NCBI GenBank assembly: GCA_041879425.1
Contig: CP090854.1
Coordinates: 3,348,001-3,412,000, forward strand
Source: Vibrio pomeroyi
GTDB lineage: Bacteria > Pseudomonadota > Gammaproteobacteria > Enterobacterales > Vibrionaceae
DNA: 64,000 bases
Direction: 5' to 3'
Below, piece by piece: positions 56,591 to 64,000 of the stretch; positions within the stretch are counted from its first letter, which is position 1; each line of letters starts with the position of its first letter. Made by a program: the position numbers and the translations under genes. The notes under the pieces were generated by a model. That model had not been told where the DNA came from. It worked only from the letters and a program-made list of their open reading frames with translations, and made no database searches.

Positions 56591-57082
56591 ATGCTAAATA
56601 AATTCAAACAGATACAAGAACAATGGGGTGGCTCTAATGAGGTCATCGATCATTGGCTCGAAACTCGACAGTCTCTAATCGTTGAGTATTGTAAGCTAGG
56701 TGCCTTGCAGCCAGCTAGCAACGGGCAATCAAACGTTGTTGAACTCCCTTCTCCTAAAGAAATAAGCTCATTCTGCGATCATGTTGTCGATTATATCTCA
56801 GAGGGTCATTTTAAGATCTACGATATGGTCATGAAAAAATGGCAAGCAACAGGCTTTAAAACCAATGACGAGATTGATACAACTTACGCGAAGATCGTAC
56901 TCACAACCGAGCCACTTCTAGAGTTCAATGATAAGTACGTTAAAGTAAATGCAGACGATGAGTTGCCTAACTTCGAAGGAGATATGTCAAAAGTAGGTGA
57001 ACTACTCGAAGTACGTTTTGAAGTAGAAGATAATCTTATCCAGCTTATTGCAGACAGTTTAGCGATTCCACCAGGCGCTTAG
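56591..57082 (+). CDS. rsd: Anti-sigma-70 factor Rsd
   Basis: Binds the housekeeping sigma factor RpoD and shifts RNA polymerase toward alternative sigmas in stationary phase. 163 aa, helical, Rsd/AlgQ family: MLNKFKQIQEQWGGSNEVID, GHFKIYDMVM, and VRFEVEDNLIQLI. ATG 56591 is chosen because GAGG is 8 nt upstream; the ATG at 56585 would be only 2 nt from it. Neighbours are nudC (divergent) and rpoC (convergent). Confidence 0.92.
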   Translation: MLNKFKQIQEQWGGSNEVIDHWLETRQSLIVEYCKLGALQPASNGQSNVVELPSPKEISSFCDHVVDYISEGHFKIYDMVMKKWQATGFKTNDEIDTTYAKIVLTTEPLLEFNDKYVKVNADDELPNFEGDMSKVGELLEVRFEVEDNLIQLIADSLAIPPGA

Positions 57083-57099
57083 TTAGCTGAACCCTTAAT

Positions 57100-57125
57100 A
57101 AGCTTGCCTCTGTGCAAGCTTTTTG
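57100..57125 (+). terminator. rsd terminator
   Basis: Stem AAGCTTGC/GCAAGCTT, 6-nt loop, short T-tract. Confidence 0.8.
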
Positions 57126-57307
57126 TTTTGCCTATAACTCCCCTAACCACTCAACTCTATTAAAGCCTAAGTACCACCAGCAAACTGCTAATCCGTCCCC
57201 TCGACTCATCCACGATTATCCTCTTTCCATCAATGCTCATGATTCACCGGCTAGCGTCAGTAAAAACACGCCTAAGCTCACATACCAATAACCCAAACGC
57301 CAGATAC

Positions 57308-57335
57308 AAAAAAGGCACCCGTAGGTGCCTTTTTG
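57308..57335 (-). terminator. rpoBC terminator
   Basis: 11-bp stem AAAAAGGCACC and complement, loop CGTA, T-tract on both strands; 15 nt after the rpoC stop. Confidence 0.93.
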
Positions 57336-57349
57336 TTATCTCTTAGAGA

Positions 57350-60300
57350 CTACTCTTCTGAAGAGAAACCAGCATTTAGAAGTGCTGCTAGATTGTCAGT
57401 AGCTTGTTCAGCTGAAGGACCTTCTTGCTCTTCTTCACGCTTAGCTTGACGCTCTTGGTGGTATGCGAAACCAGTACCAGCTGGGATCAGACGACCAACA
57501 ATTACGTTCTCTTTCAGACCGCGAAGGTCATCACGCTTACCAGAAACCGCAGCTTCTGTTAGTACGCGAGTCGTTTCTTGGAACGATGCAGCTGAGATGA
57601 ATGACTCAGTTGCAAGAGATGCTTTAGTAATACCTAGTAAATCACGTTCGAAACGTACTAGTTCTTTACCTTCAGCTTCTAGCTTACGGTTAGCAATCTT
57701 AACATTGTGGTACTCAACTTGTTCGCCAGGTAGGAACTGAGAGTCACCAGAATGAGTGATTGTACACTTACGTAGCATTTGACGAACGATAGTCTCAATG
57801 TGCTTATCGTTAATCTTAACGCCTTGTAAGCGGTAAACTTCTTGAACTTCGTTCGCGATGTACTGAGTTACTGCGTGGATACCACGTAGACGCAGGATAT
57901 CGTGTGGAGTTTCAGGACCGTCGGCGATTACATCACCACGTTCAATCTTCTCACCTTCGAACACGTTCAATTGACGATGCTTAGGAATCATCTCTTCGTA
58001 AGCGTCACCGCCTTCACGAGTGATTACTAGACGACGCTTACCTTTCGTTTCTTTACCGAAAGACACAGTACCTGTGTGCTCAGCAAGGATCGCAGGCTCT
58101 TTAGGCTTACGAGCTTCGAATAGGTCAGCTACGCGTGGAAGACCACCGGTGATATCTTTGTTTCCGCTCGATTTTTGAGGGATACGAGATAGTGTGTCAC
58201 CAATGCCAACTTCAGCGCCATCTTCAATGTTTACAATCGCTTTACCAGGTAGGAAGTAGTGAGCTGGCATTTCAGTACCAGGGATCATTACATCGTTACC
58301 TTGCTCGTCAACAAGTTTGATAGCTGGACGCATATCTTTACCTGCTGCTGGACGAGCTGCTGCATCTGTAACTTCAGAAGAAGAAAGACCAGTTAGATCA
58401 TCCGTTTGACGAGAAACAGTTACGCCATCGATCATATCAACGAACTGGATGCGACCTGCCACTTCAGTGATGATTGGCATAGTGTGCGCTTCCCAGTTAG
58501 CTACAACTTCACCAGCTTCCACTGCGTCGTTGTCCGCTTTGCTCAGTACAGAACCGTAAGGAAGTTTGTGCTTCTCTTTAGTACGACCGAACTCATCAAT
58601 AATCGTCATCTCAGATGCACGAGAAGTGATAACTAGCTTCTTGTCTTTGTTGATTACGAACTTAGCGTTGTGAAGCTTCACAGTACCAGTTGTCTTAGCT
58701 TGGATGCTGTTCTCTGCTGCTGCAGTAGATGCCGCACCACCGATGTGGAACGTACGCATCGTTAGCTGTGTACCCGGTTCACCGATAGATTGTGCAGCGA
58801 TAACACCAACTGCTTCACCTTGGTTCACTAGGTGACCACGTGCTAGGTCACGACCGTAACACTGTGCACAACAACCGAAGTCTGCATCACAGGTAACAAC
58901 AGAGCGCACTTTCATGCTATCTACTGAGTTGTCTTCCATGATTTGACACCACTTCTCATCAATCAGAGTATTACGTGGAATCAGTACATCTTCAGTACCA
59001 GGCTTAAGAACGTCTTCAGCTACTACACGACCTAGAGCAAGCTCAGAAAGTGCAACTTTAACGTCACCACCTTCGATGTGAGGCATCATGTCGATACCTT
59101 CATGCGTGCCACAGTCATGTTCGTGTACTACAACGTCTTGAGCAACGTCTACTAGACGACGAGTTAGGTAACCCGAGTTTGCTGTTTTCAGTGCTGTATC
59201 CGCAAGACCCTTACGAGCACCGTGCGTTGAGATAAAGTACTGAAGGACGTTTAGACCTTCTTTAAAGTTCGCAGTGATCGGCGTTTCGATGATTGAACCA
59301 TCTGGACGCGCCATCAGACCACGCATACCCGCTAGCTGACGAATCTGAGCTGCAGAACCACGTGCGCCCGAGTCGGCCATCATGTAGATGCTGTTGAACG
59401 ATTCTTGCTGTTCTTCTTCACCGTCACGGTTGATAACTGTTTCAGAAGATAGGTTATCCATCATTGCTTTCGCAACTCGGTCATTCGTAGATGCCCAGAT
59501 ATCGATAACTTTGTTGTAACGCTCACCCGCAGTAACAAGACCAGATTGGAATTGCTCTTGGATTTCACGAACTTCTTCTTCAGCAGATTCAATTTCATCG
59601 TATTTCGCTTGAGGTACAACCATATCGTCGATACCTACAGAAACACCAGAAAGTGCCGCGTATGCAAAACCTGCGTACATGATTTGGTCAGCGAATACTA
59701 CTGTGTCCTTAAGACCAAGCTTACGGTACGCTTCGTTAAGAAGGGTAGAAATTTGCTTCTTACCTAACTTTTGGTTAACGATGCTGTACGGTAGGCCAGC
59801 TGGAACGATTTGCCATAGCATTGCACGGCCGACAGTTGTATCAACCATCTTCGTTTCAGTAGTGCTGTTACCATCTTCGTCTACTACGGTCTCAGTGATA
59901 CGAACTTTAACGCGAGCGTGAAGCTCAGCAGTCTTAGTACGGTATGCCTTCTCAGCCTCTTCAGGGCCAGCAAGGTACATACCTTCGCCTTTCACGTTGA
60001 TCTTTTCACGAGTCATGTAGTAAAGACCCAATACAACGTCCTGAGAAGGTACGATGATCGGATCACCTGACGCTGGCGACAGAATGTTATTCGTCGACAT
60101 CATCAGTGTACGTGCTTCAAGCTGTGCTTCTAGAGTTAGAGGCACGTGTACCGCCATTTGGTCACCATCGAAGTCGGCGTTGTATGCCGCACACACTAGT
60201 GGGTGAAGCTGAATCGCTTTACCTTCGATTAGTACTGGTTCAAACGCTTGGATACCTAGACGGTGAAGTGTAGGTGCACGGTTAAGCAGTACTGGGTGTT

Positions 60301-61552
60301 CACGGATAACTTCGTCTAGGATATCCCATACGATAGCTTCTTCGCGCTCTACCATCTTCTTAGCAGCTTTGATTGTCGTAGCCATGCCACGAGTTTCTAG
60401 CTTGCTGTAGATGAACGGCTTAAATAGCTCAAGTGCCATCTTCTTAGGAAGACCACACTGATGTAGACGAAGGTATGGACCTACTGTGATTACAGAACGG
60501 CCAGAGTAGTCTACACGTTTACCTAGAAGGTTTTGACGGAAACGACCTTGCTTACCCTTGATCATATCAGCAAGAGATTTCAGAGGACGCTTGTTCGAAC
60601 CTGTAATCGCACGACCGCGACGACCGTTATCTAGAAGTGCATCAACAGACTCTTGCAGCATACGCTTTTCGTTACGTACGATGATGTCCGGAGCAGCTAG
60701 CTCTAAAAGACGCTTCAAACGGTTGTTACGGTTAATAACACGACGGTAAAGGTCGTTCAGATCAGAAGTCGCAAAACGACCGCCATCTAGTGGTACTAGA
60801 GGACGTAGATCTGGCGGTAGCACTGGAAGTACAGTCAGGATCATCCATTGTGGGTCGTTGCCCGATTGGATGAACGCTTCAACTAGCTTCAAACGTTTAG
60901 TAACTTTTTTACGCTTAGTTTCAGAGTTAGTTGTTTCCAACTCTTCGCGCATTTCTTCCACTTCTTGATGAAGGTCCATTGTTGCAAGCAGATCTTTGAT
61001 CGCTTCAGCACCCATCTTAGCAGTGAATTCGTCACCCCACTCTTCTAGACGATCTAGATACTCTTCTTCAGTAAGCATCTGAGATTTTTCTAGATCAGTC
61101 ATACCTGGTTCAGTTACTACGTACATTTCGAAGTAAAGAACACGTTCGATATCACGTAGAGGGATATCCATTAGTAGACCGATACGAGACGGCAGTGATT
61201 TTAGGAACCAGATGTGAGCAACTGGAGAAGCTAGCTCGATGTGGCCCATACGGTCACGACGAACTTTAGTTTGTGTAACTTCAACGCCACACTTCTCACA
61301 GATAACACCACGGTGCTTCAGGCGCTTGTATTTACCACAAAGACATTCGTAGTCTTTAACTGGACCAAAAATACGCGCACAGAACAGACCATCACGTTCA
61401 GGTTTGAACGTACGATAGTTAATTGTTTCCGGTTTCTTAACTTCACCAAAAGACCATGAACGGATCATGTCTGGTGAAGATAGACCGATTTTGATTGCAT
61501 CAAATTCTTCGGTCTTATGCTGTGCTTTTAGAAAGTTTAATAAGTCTTTCAC
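57350..61552 (-). CDS. rpoC: RNA polymerase beta' subunit
   Basis: Catalytic subunit of RNA polymerase; 1400 aa (E. coli 1407). The N-terminal zinc finger is [20 protein letters not shown] (positions about 70-88), and the Mg2+-binding [12 protein letters not shown] holds the three catalytic Asp. A second zinc site ([13 protein letters not shown]) and C-terminal [10 protein letters not shown] follow. The start is GTG at 61552, with AGGAG 6 nt upstream; [11 protein letters not shown] is the conserved N-terminus. Cotranscribed with rpoB. Confidence 0.98.
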   Translation of the reverse strand: MKDLLNFLKAQHKTEEFDAIKIGLSSPDMIRSWSFGEVKKPETINYRTFKPERDGLFCARIFGPVKDYECLCGKYKRLKHRGVICEKCGVEVTQTKVRRDRMGHIELASPVAHIWFLKSLPSRIGLLMDIPLRDIERVLYFEMYVVTEPGMTDLEKSQMLTEEEYLDRLEEWGDEFTAKMGAEAIKDLLATMDLHQEVEEMREELETTNSETKRKKVTKRLKLVEAFIQSGNDPQWMILTVLPVLPPDLRPLVPLDGGRFATSDLNDLYRRVINRNNRLKRLLELAAPDIIVRNEKRMLQESVDALLDNGRRGRAITGSNKRPLKSLADMIKGKQGRFRQNLLGKRVDYSGRSVITVGPYLRLHQCGLPKKMALELFKPFIYSKLETRGMATTIKAAKKMVEREEAIVWDILDEVIREHPVLLNRAPTLHRLGIQAFEPVLIEGKAIQLHPLVCAAYNADFDGDQMAVHVPLTLEAQLEARTLMMSTNNILSPASGDPIIVPSQDVVLGLYYMTREKINVKGEGMYLAGPEEAEKAYRTKTAELHARVKVRITETVVDEDGNSTTETKMVDTTVGRAMLWQIVPAGLPYSIVNQKLGKKQISTLLNEAYRKLGLKDTVVFADQIMYAGFAYAALSGVSVGIDDMVVPQAKYDEIESAEEEVREIQEQFQSGLVTAGERYNKVIDIWASTNDRVAKAMMDNLSSETVINRDGEEEQQESFNSIYMMADSGARGSAAQIRQLAGMRGLMARPDGSIIETPITANFKEGLNVLQYFISTHGARKGLADTALKTANSGYLTRRLVDVAQDVVVHEHDCGTHEGIDMMPHIEGGDVKVALSELALGRVVAEDVLKPGTEDVLIPRNTLIDEKWCQIMEDNSVDSMKVRSVVTCDADFGCCAQCYGRDLARGHLVNQGEAVGVIAAQSIGEPGTQLTMRTFHIGGAASTAAAENSIQAKTTGTVKLHNAKFVINKDKKLVITSRASEMTIIDEFGRTKEKHKLPYGSVLSKADNDAVEAGEVVANWEAHTMPIITEVAGRIQFVDMIDGVTVSRQTDDLTGLSSSEVTDAAARPAAGKDMRPAIKLVDEQGNDVMIPGTEMPAHYFLPGKAIVNIEDGAEVGIGDTLSRIPQKSSGNKDITGGLPRVADLFEARKPKEPAILAEHTGTVSFGKETKGKRRLVITREGGDAYEEMIPKHRQLNVFEGEKIERGDVIADGPETPHDILRLRGIHAVTQYIANEVQEVYRLQGVKINDKHIETIVRQMLRKCTITHSGDSQFLPGEQVEYHNVKIANRKLEAEGKELVRFERDLLGITKASLATESFISAASFQETTRVLTEAAVSGKRDDLRGLKENVIVGRLIPAGTGFAYHQERQAKREEEQEGPSAEQATDNLAALLNAGFSSEE

Positions 61553-61574
61553 ATTCAGCTCCTGTAAGGAGTTA

Positions 61575-61605
61575 AAGGAGCTCGCTACTGCAGCGGGCTC
61601 CCTTT
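61575..61605 (-). other. Hairpin in the rpoB-rpoC gap
   Basis: GGAGC/GCTCC with an inner GCT/AGC helix lies just upstream of the rpoC ribosome site on the minus strand. No U-tract. Possible RNA processing or translation control; no known role assigned. Confidence 0.45.
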
Positions 61606-61643
61606 TACCAAATAATCCTATCTTCTTTTAAAAAGAGGAGGGA

Positions 61644-64000
61644 TTACTCTTCGTCTTCTAGCTCGATGTTGATACCTAGCGAGCGAATCTCTTTCAACAG
61701 TACGTTGAACGACTCAGGCATACCAGGTTCCATGCTATGGTTACCGTCTACGATGTTCTTATACATCTTAGTACGGCCGTTAACGTCATCCGACTTAACT
61801 GTTAGCATTTCTTGTAGAGTATATGCAGCACCGTATGCTTCTAGTGCCCATACTTCCATCTCACCGAAACGCTGACCACCGAACTGAGCTTTACCACCAA
61901 GTGGTTGCTGAGTTACTAGGCTGTAAGAACCAGTAGAACGAGCGTGCATCTTGTCATCAACCAAATGGTTCAGTTTCAGCATGTACATGTAACCTACAGT
62001 TACAGGACGCTCAAACGAATCACCAGTACGACCATCAAACAGTTTAAGCTGACCAGATTCAGGCAGATCACCCAGTTTAAGTAGTTCTTTGATTAATGTC
62101 TCAGAAGCACCGTCGAACACAGGAGTAGCAATCGGTAGACCGCCACGTAGGTTCTTGATCAGTGTACGAACTTGATCATCAGACAGTTCAGCAATATCAA
62201 CTTTCTGACGAGTATCACCAAGATCATAAACCTTCTGTAGGAACTCACGGAACTTATGCAGTTCTTGTTGTTCCTTAACCATTTGGTTGATCTTGTCACC
62301 GATACCTTTCGCAGCCAAACCTAAGTGAACTTCTAGGATCTGACCGATGTTCATACGCGATGGTACACCCAGCGGGTTAAGTACGATGTCTACAGGTTGA
62401 CCTTTCTCATCGTATGGCATGTCTTCAACAGGGTTAATCTTAGAGATTACACCTTTGTTACCGTGACGACCGGCCATCTTATCACCAGGCTGGATACGAC
62501 GTTTAACCGCTAGGTAAACTTTAACAATCTTAAGAACGCCAGGCGCTAGATCATCACCTTGAGTGATTTTACGACGCTTAGTTTCAAACTTCTTATCGAA
62601 GTCTGCTTTTAGCTCATCCCACTGCTCAGCAAGTTGCTCAAGCTGTGTTTGTAGCGCATCGTCTTCTAGAACTTGCTCTAGCCATTGCTTACGACCGATA
62701 GTATCAAGCTTAGCTTCAGAGTAACCACCAGACAGAAGTACAGCTTTAACACGGTTAAGAAGGCCACCCTCAAGAATTTGGAACTCTTCAGTTAGGTCTT
62801 TCTTAGCTTCTTTAAGCTGCATCTGTTCGATTTCAAGTGCACGCTTGTCTTTCTCTACGCCATCGCGAGTGAAGACTTGTACATCGATGATAGTACCCGA
62901 AACAGAGTTTGGTACACGTAGAGAAGTATCTTTAACATCAGATGCTTTCTCACCGAAGATAGCACGTAGTAGCTTCTCTTCAGGAGTCAGTTGAGTTTCA
63001 CCTTTAGGTGTTACTTTACCAACTAGGATGTCGCCACCCTTAACTTCAGCACCAATGTAAACGATACCTGACTCGTCTAGTTTAGACAGAGCAGACTCAC
63101 CTACGTTTGGAATATCAGCTGTGATCTCTTCAGAACCCAGCTTAGTATCACGAGCCACACAAGATAGTTCTTGGATGTGGATAGTCGTGAAACGGTCTTC
63201 TTGAACTACGCGCTCAGATACTAAGATCGAGTCTTCGAAGTTGTAACCGTTCCAAGGCATGAACGCGATACGCATGTTTTGGCCAAGAGCTAGTTCACCA
63301 AGGTCTGTTGAAGGACCGTCAGCAAGAACGTCGCCGCGTGCAACTGGTTCGCCAGGAAGTACAGTTGGACGTTGGTTGATACATGTGTTTTGGTTCGAAC
63401 GCGTGTACTTAGTTAGGTTGTAGATATCGATACCAGCTTCGCCAGGTACCAACTCATCTTCGTTAACCTTAACTACGATACGAGAAGCGTCTACAGACTG
63501 AACTTGACCACCACGTTTAGCAACCGCTGTAACACCAGAGTCAACTGCGATGTTACGTTCAATACCAGTACCTACTAGAGGCTTGTCAGCCTTAAGTGTT
63601 GGTACAGCTTGACGTTGCATGTTCGCACCCATCAATGCACGGTTCGCATCATCGTGTTCTAGGAACGGGATAAGCGAAGCAGCGATAGATACTACTTGGT
63701 TTGTCGCAACGTCCATGTAGTCAACGTGATCACGAGGGTGAAGACCAGATTCACCTTTTTGACGAGCTGTGATTAGCTCATCTGCAAACGTACCTTCTTC
63801 AGTAAGAACAGTGTTTGCCTGCGCGATTACGAATTGACCTTCCTGGATTGCAGACAGGTAATCAACTTCTTCTGTTACTACACCATCTACTACACGACGG
63901 TACGGAGTTTCTAGGAAACCGTAATCGTTACAACGTGCAAACGCAGATAGCGAGTTAATTAGACCGATGTTTGGACCTTCAGGCGTTTCGATCGGACATA
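61644..64000 (-). CDS. rpoB: RNA polymerase beta subunit, 3' part
   Basis: The last 784 residues of RpoB are in the window; the frame is open to the right edge, starting within the invariant [12 protein letters not shown] block. Counting back from the stop agrees with the E. coli length of 1342, so about 558 N-terminal residues including the main rifampicin region are off the window. Downstream blocks include the flexible flap, [16 protein letters not shown], and the C-terminal [15 protein letters not shown] and [20 protein letters not shown] Met at 63716 is internal, not a start. Confidence 0.98.
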   Translation of the reverse strand, partial: CPIETPEGPNIGLINSLSAFARCNDYGFLETPYRRVVDGVVTEEVDYLSAIQEGQFVIAQANTVLTEEGTFADELITARQKGESGLHPRDHVDYMDVATNQVVSIAASLIPFLEHDDANRALMGANMQRQAVPTLKADKPLVGTGIERNIAVDSGVTAVAKRGGQVQSVDASRIVVKVNEDELVPGEAGIDIYNLTKYTRSNQNTCINQRPTVLPGEPVARGDVLADGPSTDLGELALGQNMRIAFMPWNGYNFEDSILVSERVVQEDRFTTIHIQELSCVARDTKLGSEEITADIPNVGESALSKLDESGIVYIGAEVKGGDILVGKVTPKGETQLTPEEKLLRAIFGEKASDVKDTSLRVPNSVSGTIIDVQVFTRDGVEKDKRALEIEQMQLKEAKKDLTEEFQILEGGLLNRVKAVLLSGGYSEAKLDTIGRKQWLEQVLEDDALQTQLEQLAEQWDELKADFDKKFETKRRKITQGDDLAPGVLKIVKVYLAVKRRIQPGDKMAGRHGNKGVISKINPVEDMPYDEKGQPVDIVLNPLGVPSRMNIGQILEVHLGLAAKGIGDKINQMVKEQQELHKFREFLQKVYDLGDTRQKVDIAELSDDQVRTLIKNLRGGLPIATPVFDGASETLIKELLKLGDLPESGQLKLFDGRTGDSFERPVTVGYMYMLKLNHLVDDKMHARSTGSYSLVTQQPLGGKAQFGGQRFGEMEVWALEAYGAAYTLQEMLTVKSDDVNGRTKMYKNIVDGNHSMEPGMPESFNVLLKEIRSLGINIELEDEE

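Noticed and set aside
63716..63716. Start codon for a shorter rpoB-like gene
   Set aside because: The frame continues without a stop to the window edge and encodes invariant RpoB sequence upstream; the Met is internal.

Overview
The window is chromosomal DNA of a Vibrio (family Vibrionaceae), probably close to the V. splendidus group. Protein sequences, gene orders (cpxP<>cpxRA-sodA-trmL<>fxsA, aspA-dcuA, aroQ-accBC-prmA-dusB-fis, purHD, yjaG-hupA, rsd-rpoBC) and the small DUF4212 protein paired with a VC_2705-type symporter all point there. The species assignment is inference. No rRNA, tRNA, CRISPR array or prophage was seen.

Layout. 1-834: most of one IS4-family element. 0.9-11.2 kb: pfkA, fieF, the divergent cpxP/cpxRA envelope-stress locus, a Fur-boxed manganese superoxide dismutase gene, trmL, fxsA, aspA and dcuA. 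11.7-20.1 kb: an arginine and pyrimidine block made of a YfcC/DcuC-type transporter, the arginine deiminase operon arcA-arcC-arcB, pyrBI with a pyrL-type attenuator, and an ArgR paralogue. 20.3-29.1 kb: dsbD, a NarL-type response regulator (CrbR/ErdR-like), the antiporter cvrA, a two-component acetate-type symporter, and a Fur-boxed fagA-like gene with fumC. 29.2-38.8 kb: a symporter-kinase hybrid sensor (CrbS-like), an hcaT-like transporter, a DUF294 nucleotidyltransferase, a DnaQ-like exonuclease and acs. 39-49 kb: aroQ, accBC, prmA, dusB-fis, zntR, purHD, yjaH and hupA. 49.3-57 kb: a CNNM/CBS protein, a complete second IS4-family copy, yjaG, a 2-hydroxyacid dehydrogenase, a uracil-DNA-glycosylase-like gene, hemE, nudC and rsd. 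57.3-64 kb: rpoC and the 3' part of rpoB, which runs off the window.

How genes work together. The response regulator, symporter pair, hybrid sensor, DUF294 protein, exonuclease and acs form an almost contiguous acetate-scavenging ('acetate switch') regulon, and three of its promoter regions share the heptamer CTAAAGT. arcA, arcC, arcB, the transporter and the ArgR paralogue form an arginine-fermentation unit. MnSOD and FumC are iron-free enzymes, each behind its own good Fur box.

Most interesting observations: (i) both IS4-family copies sit exactly on the dyad of a rho-independent terminator, with 12-bp duplications; (ii) an orphan promoter, hairpin and terminator between hemE and nudC look like an unannotated small RNA of about 70 nt; (iii) the shared CTAAAGT motif; (iv) long perfect inverted repeats upstream of dcuA and between pyrI and the ArgR paralogue; (v) strong stem-loops without U-tracts in both gaps of the arc operon; (vi) six tandem copies of AAACAGCT after arcB.
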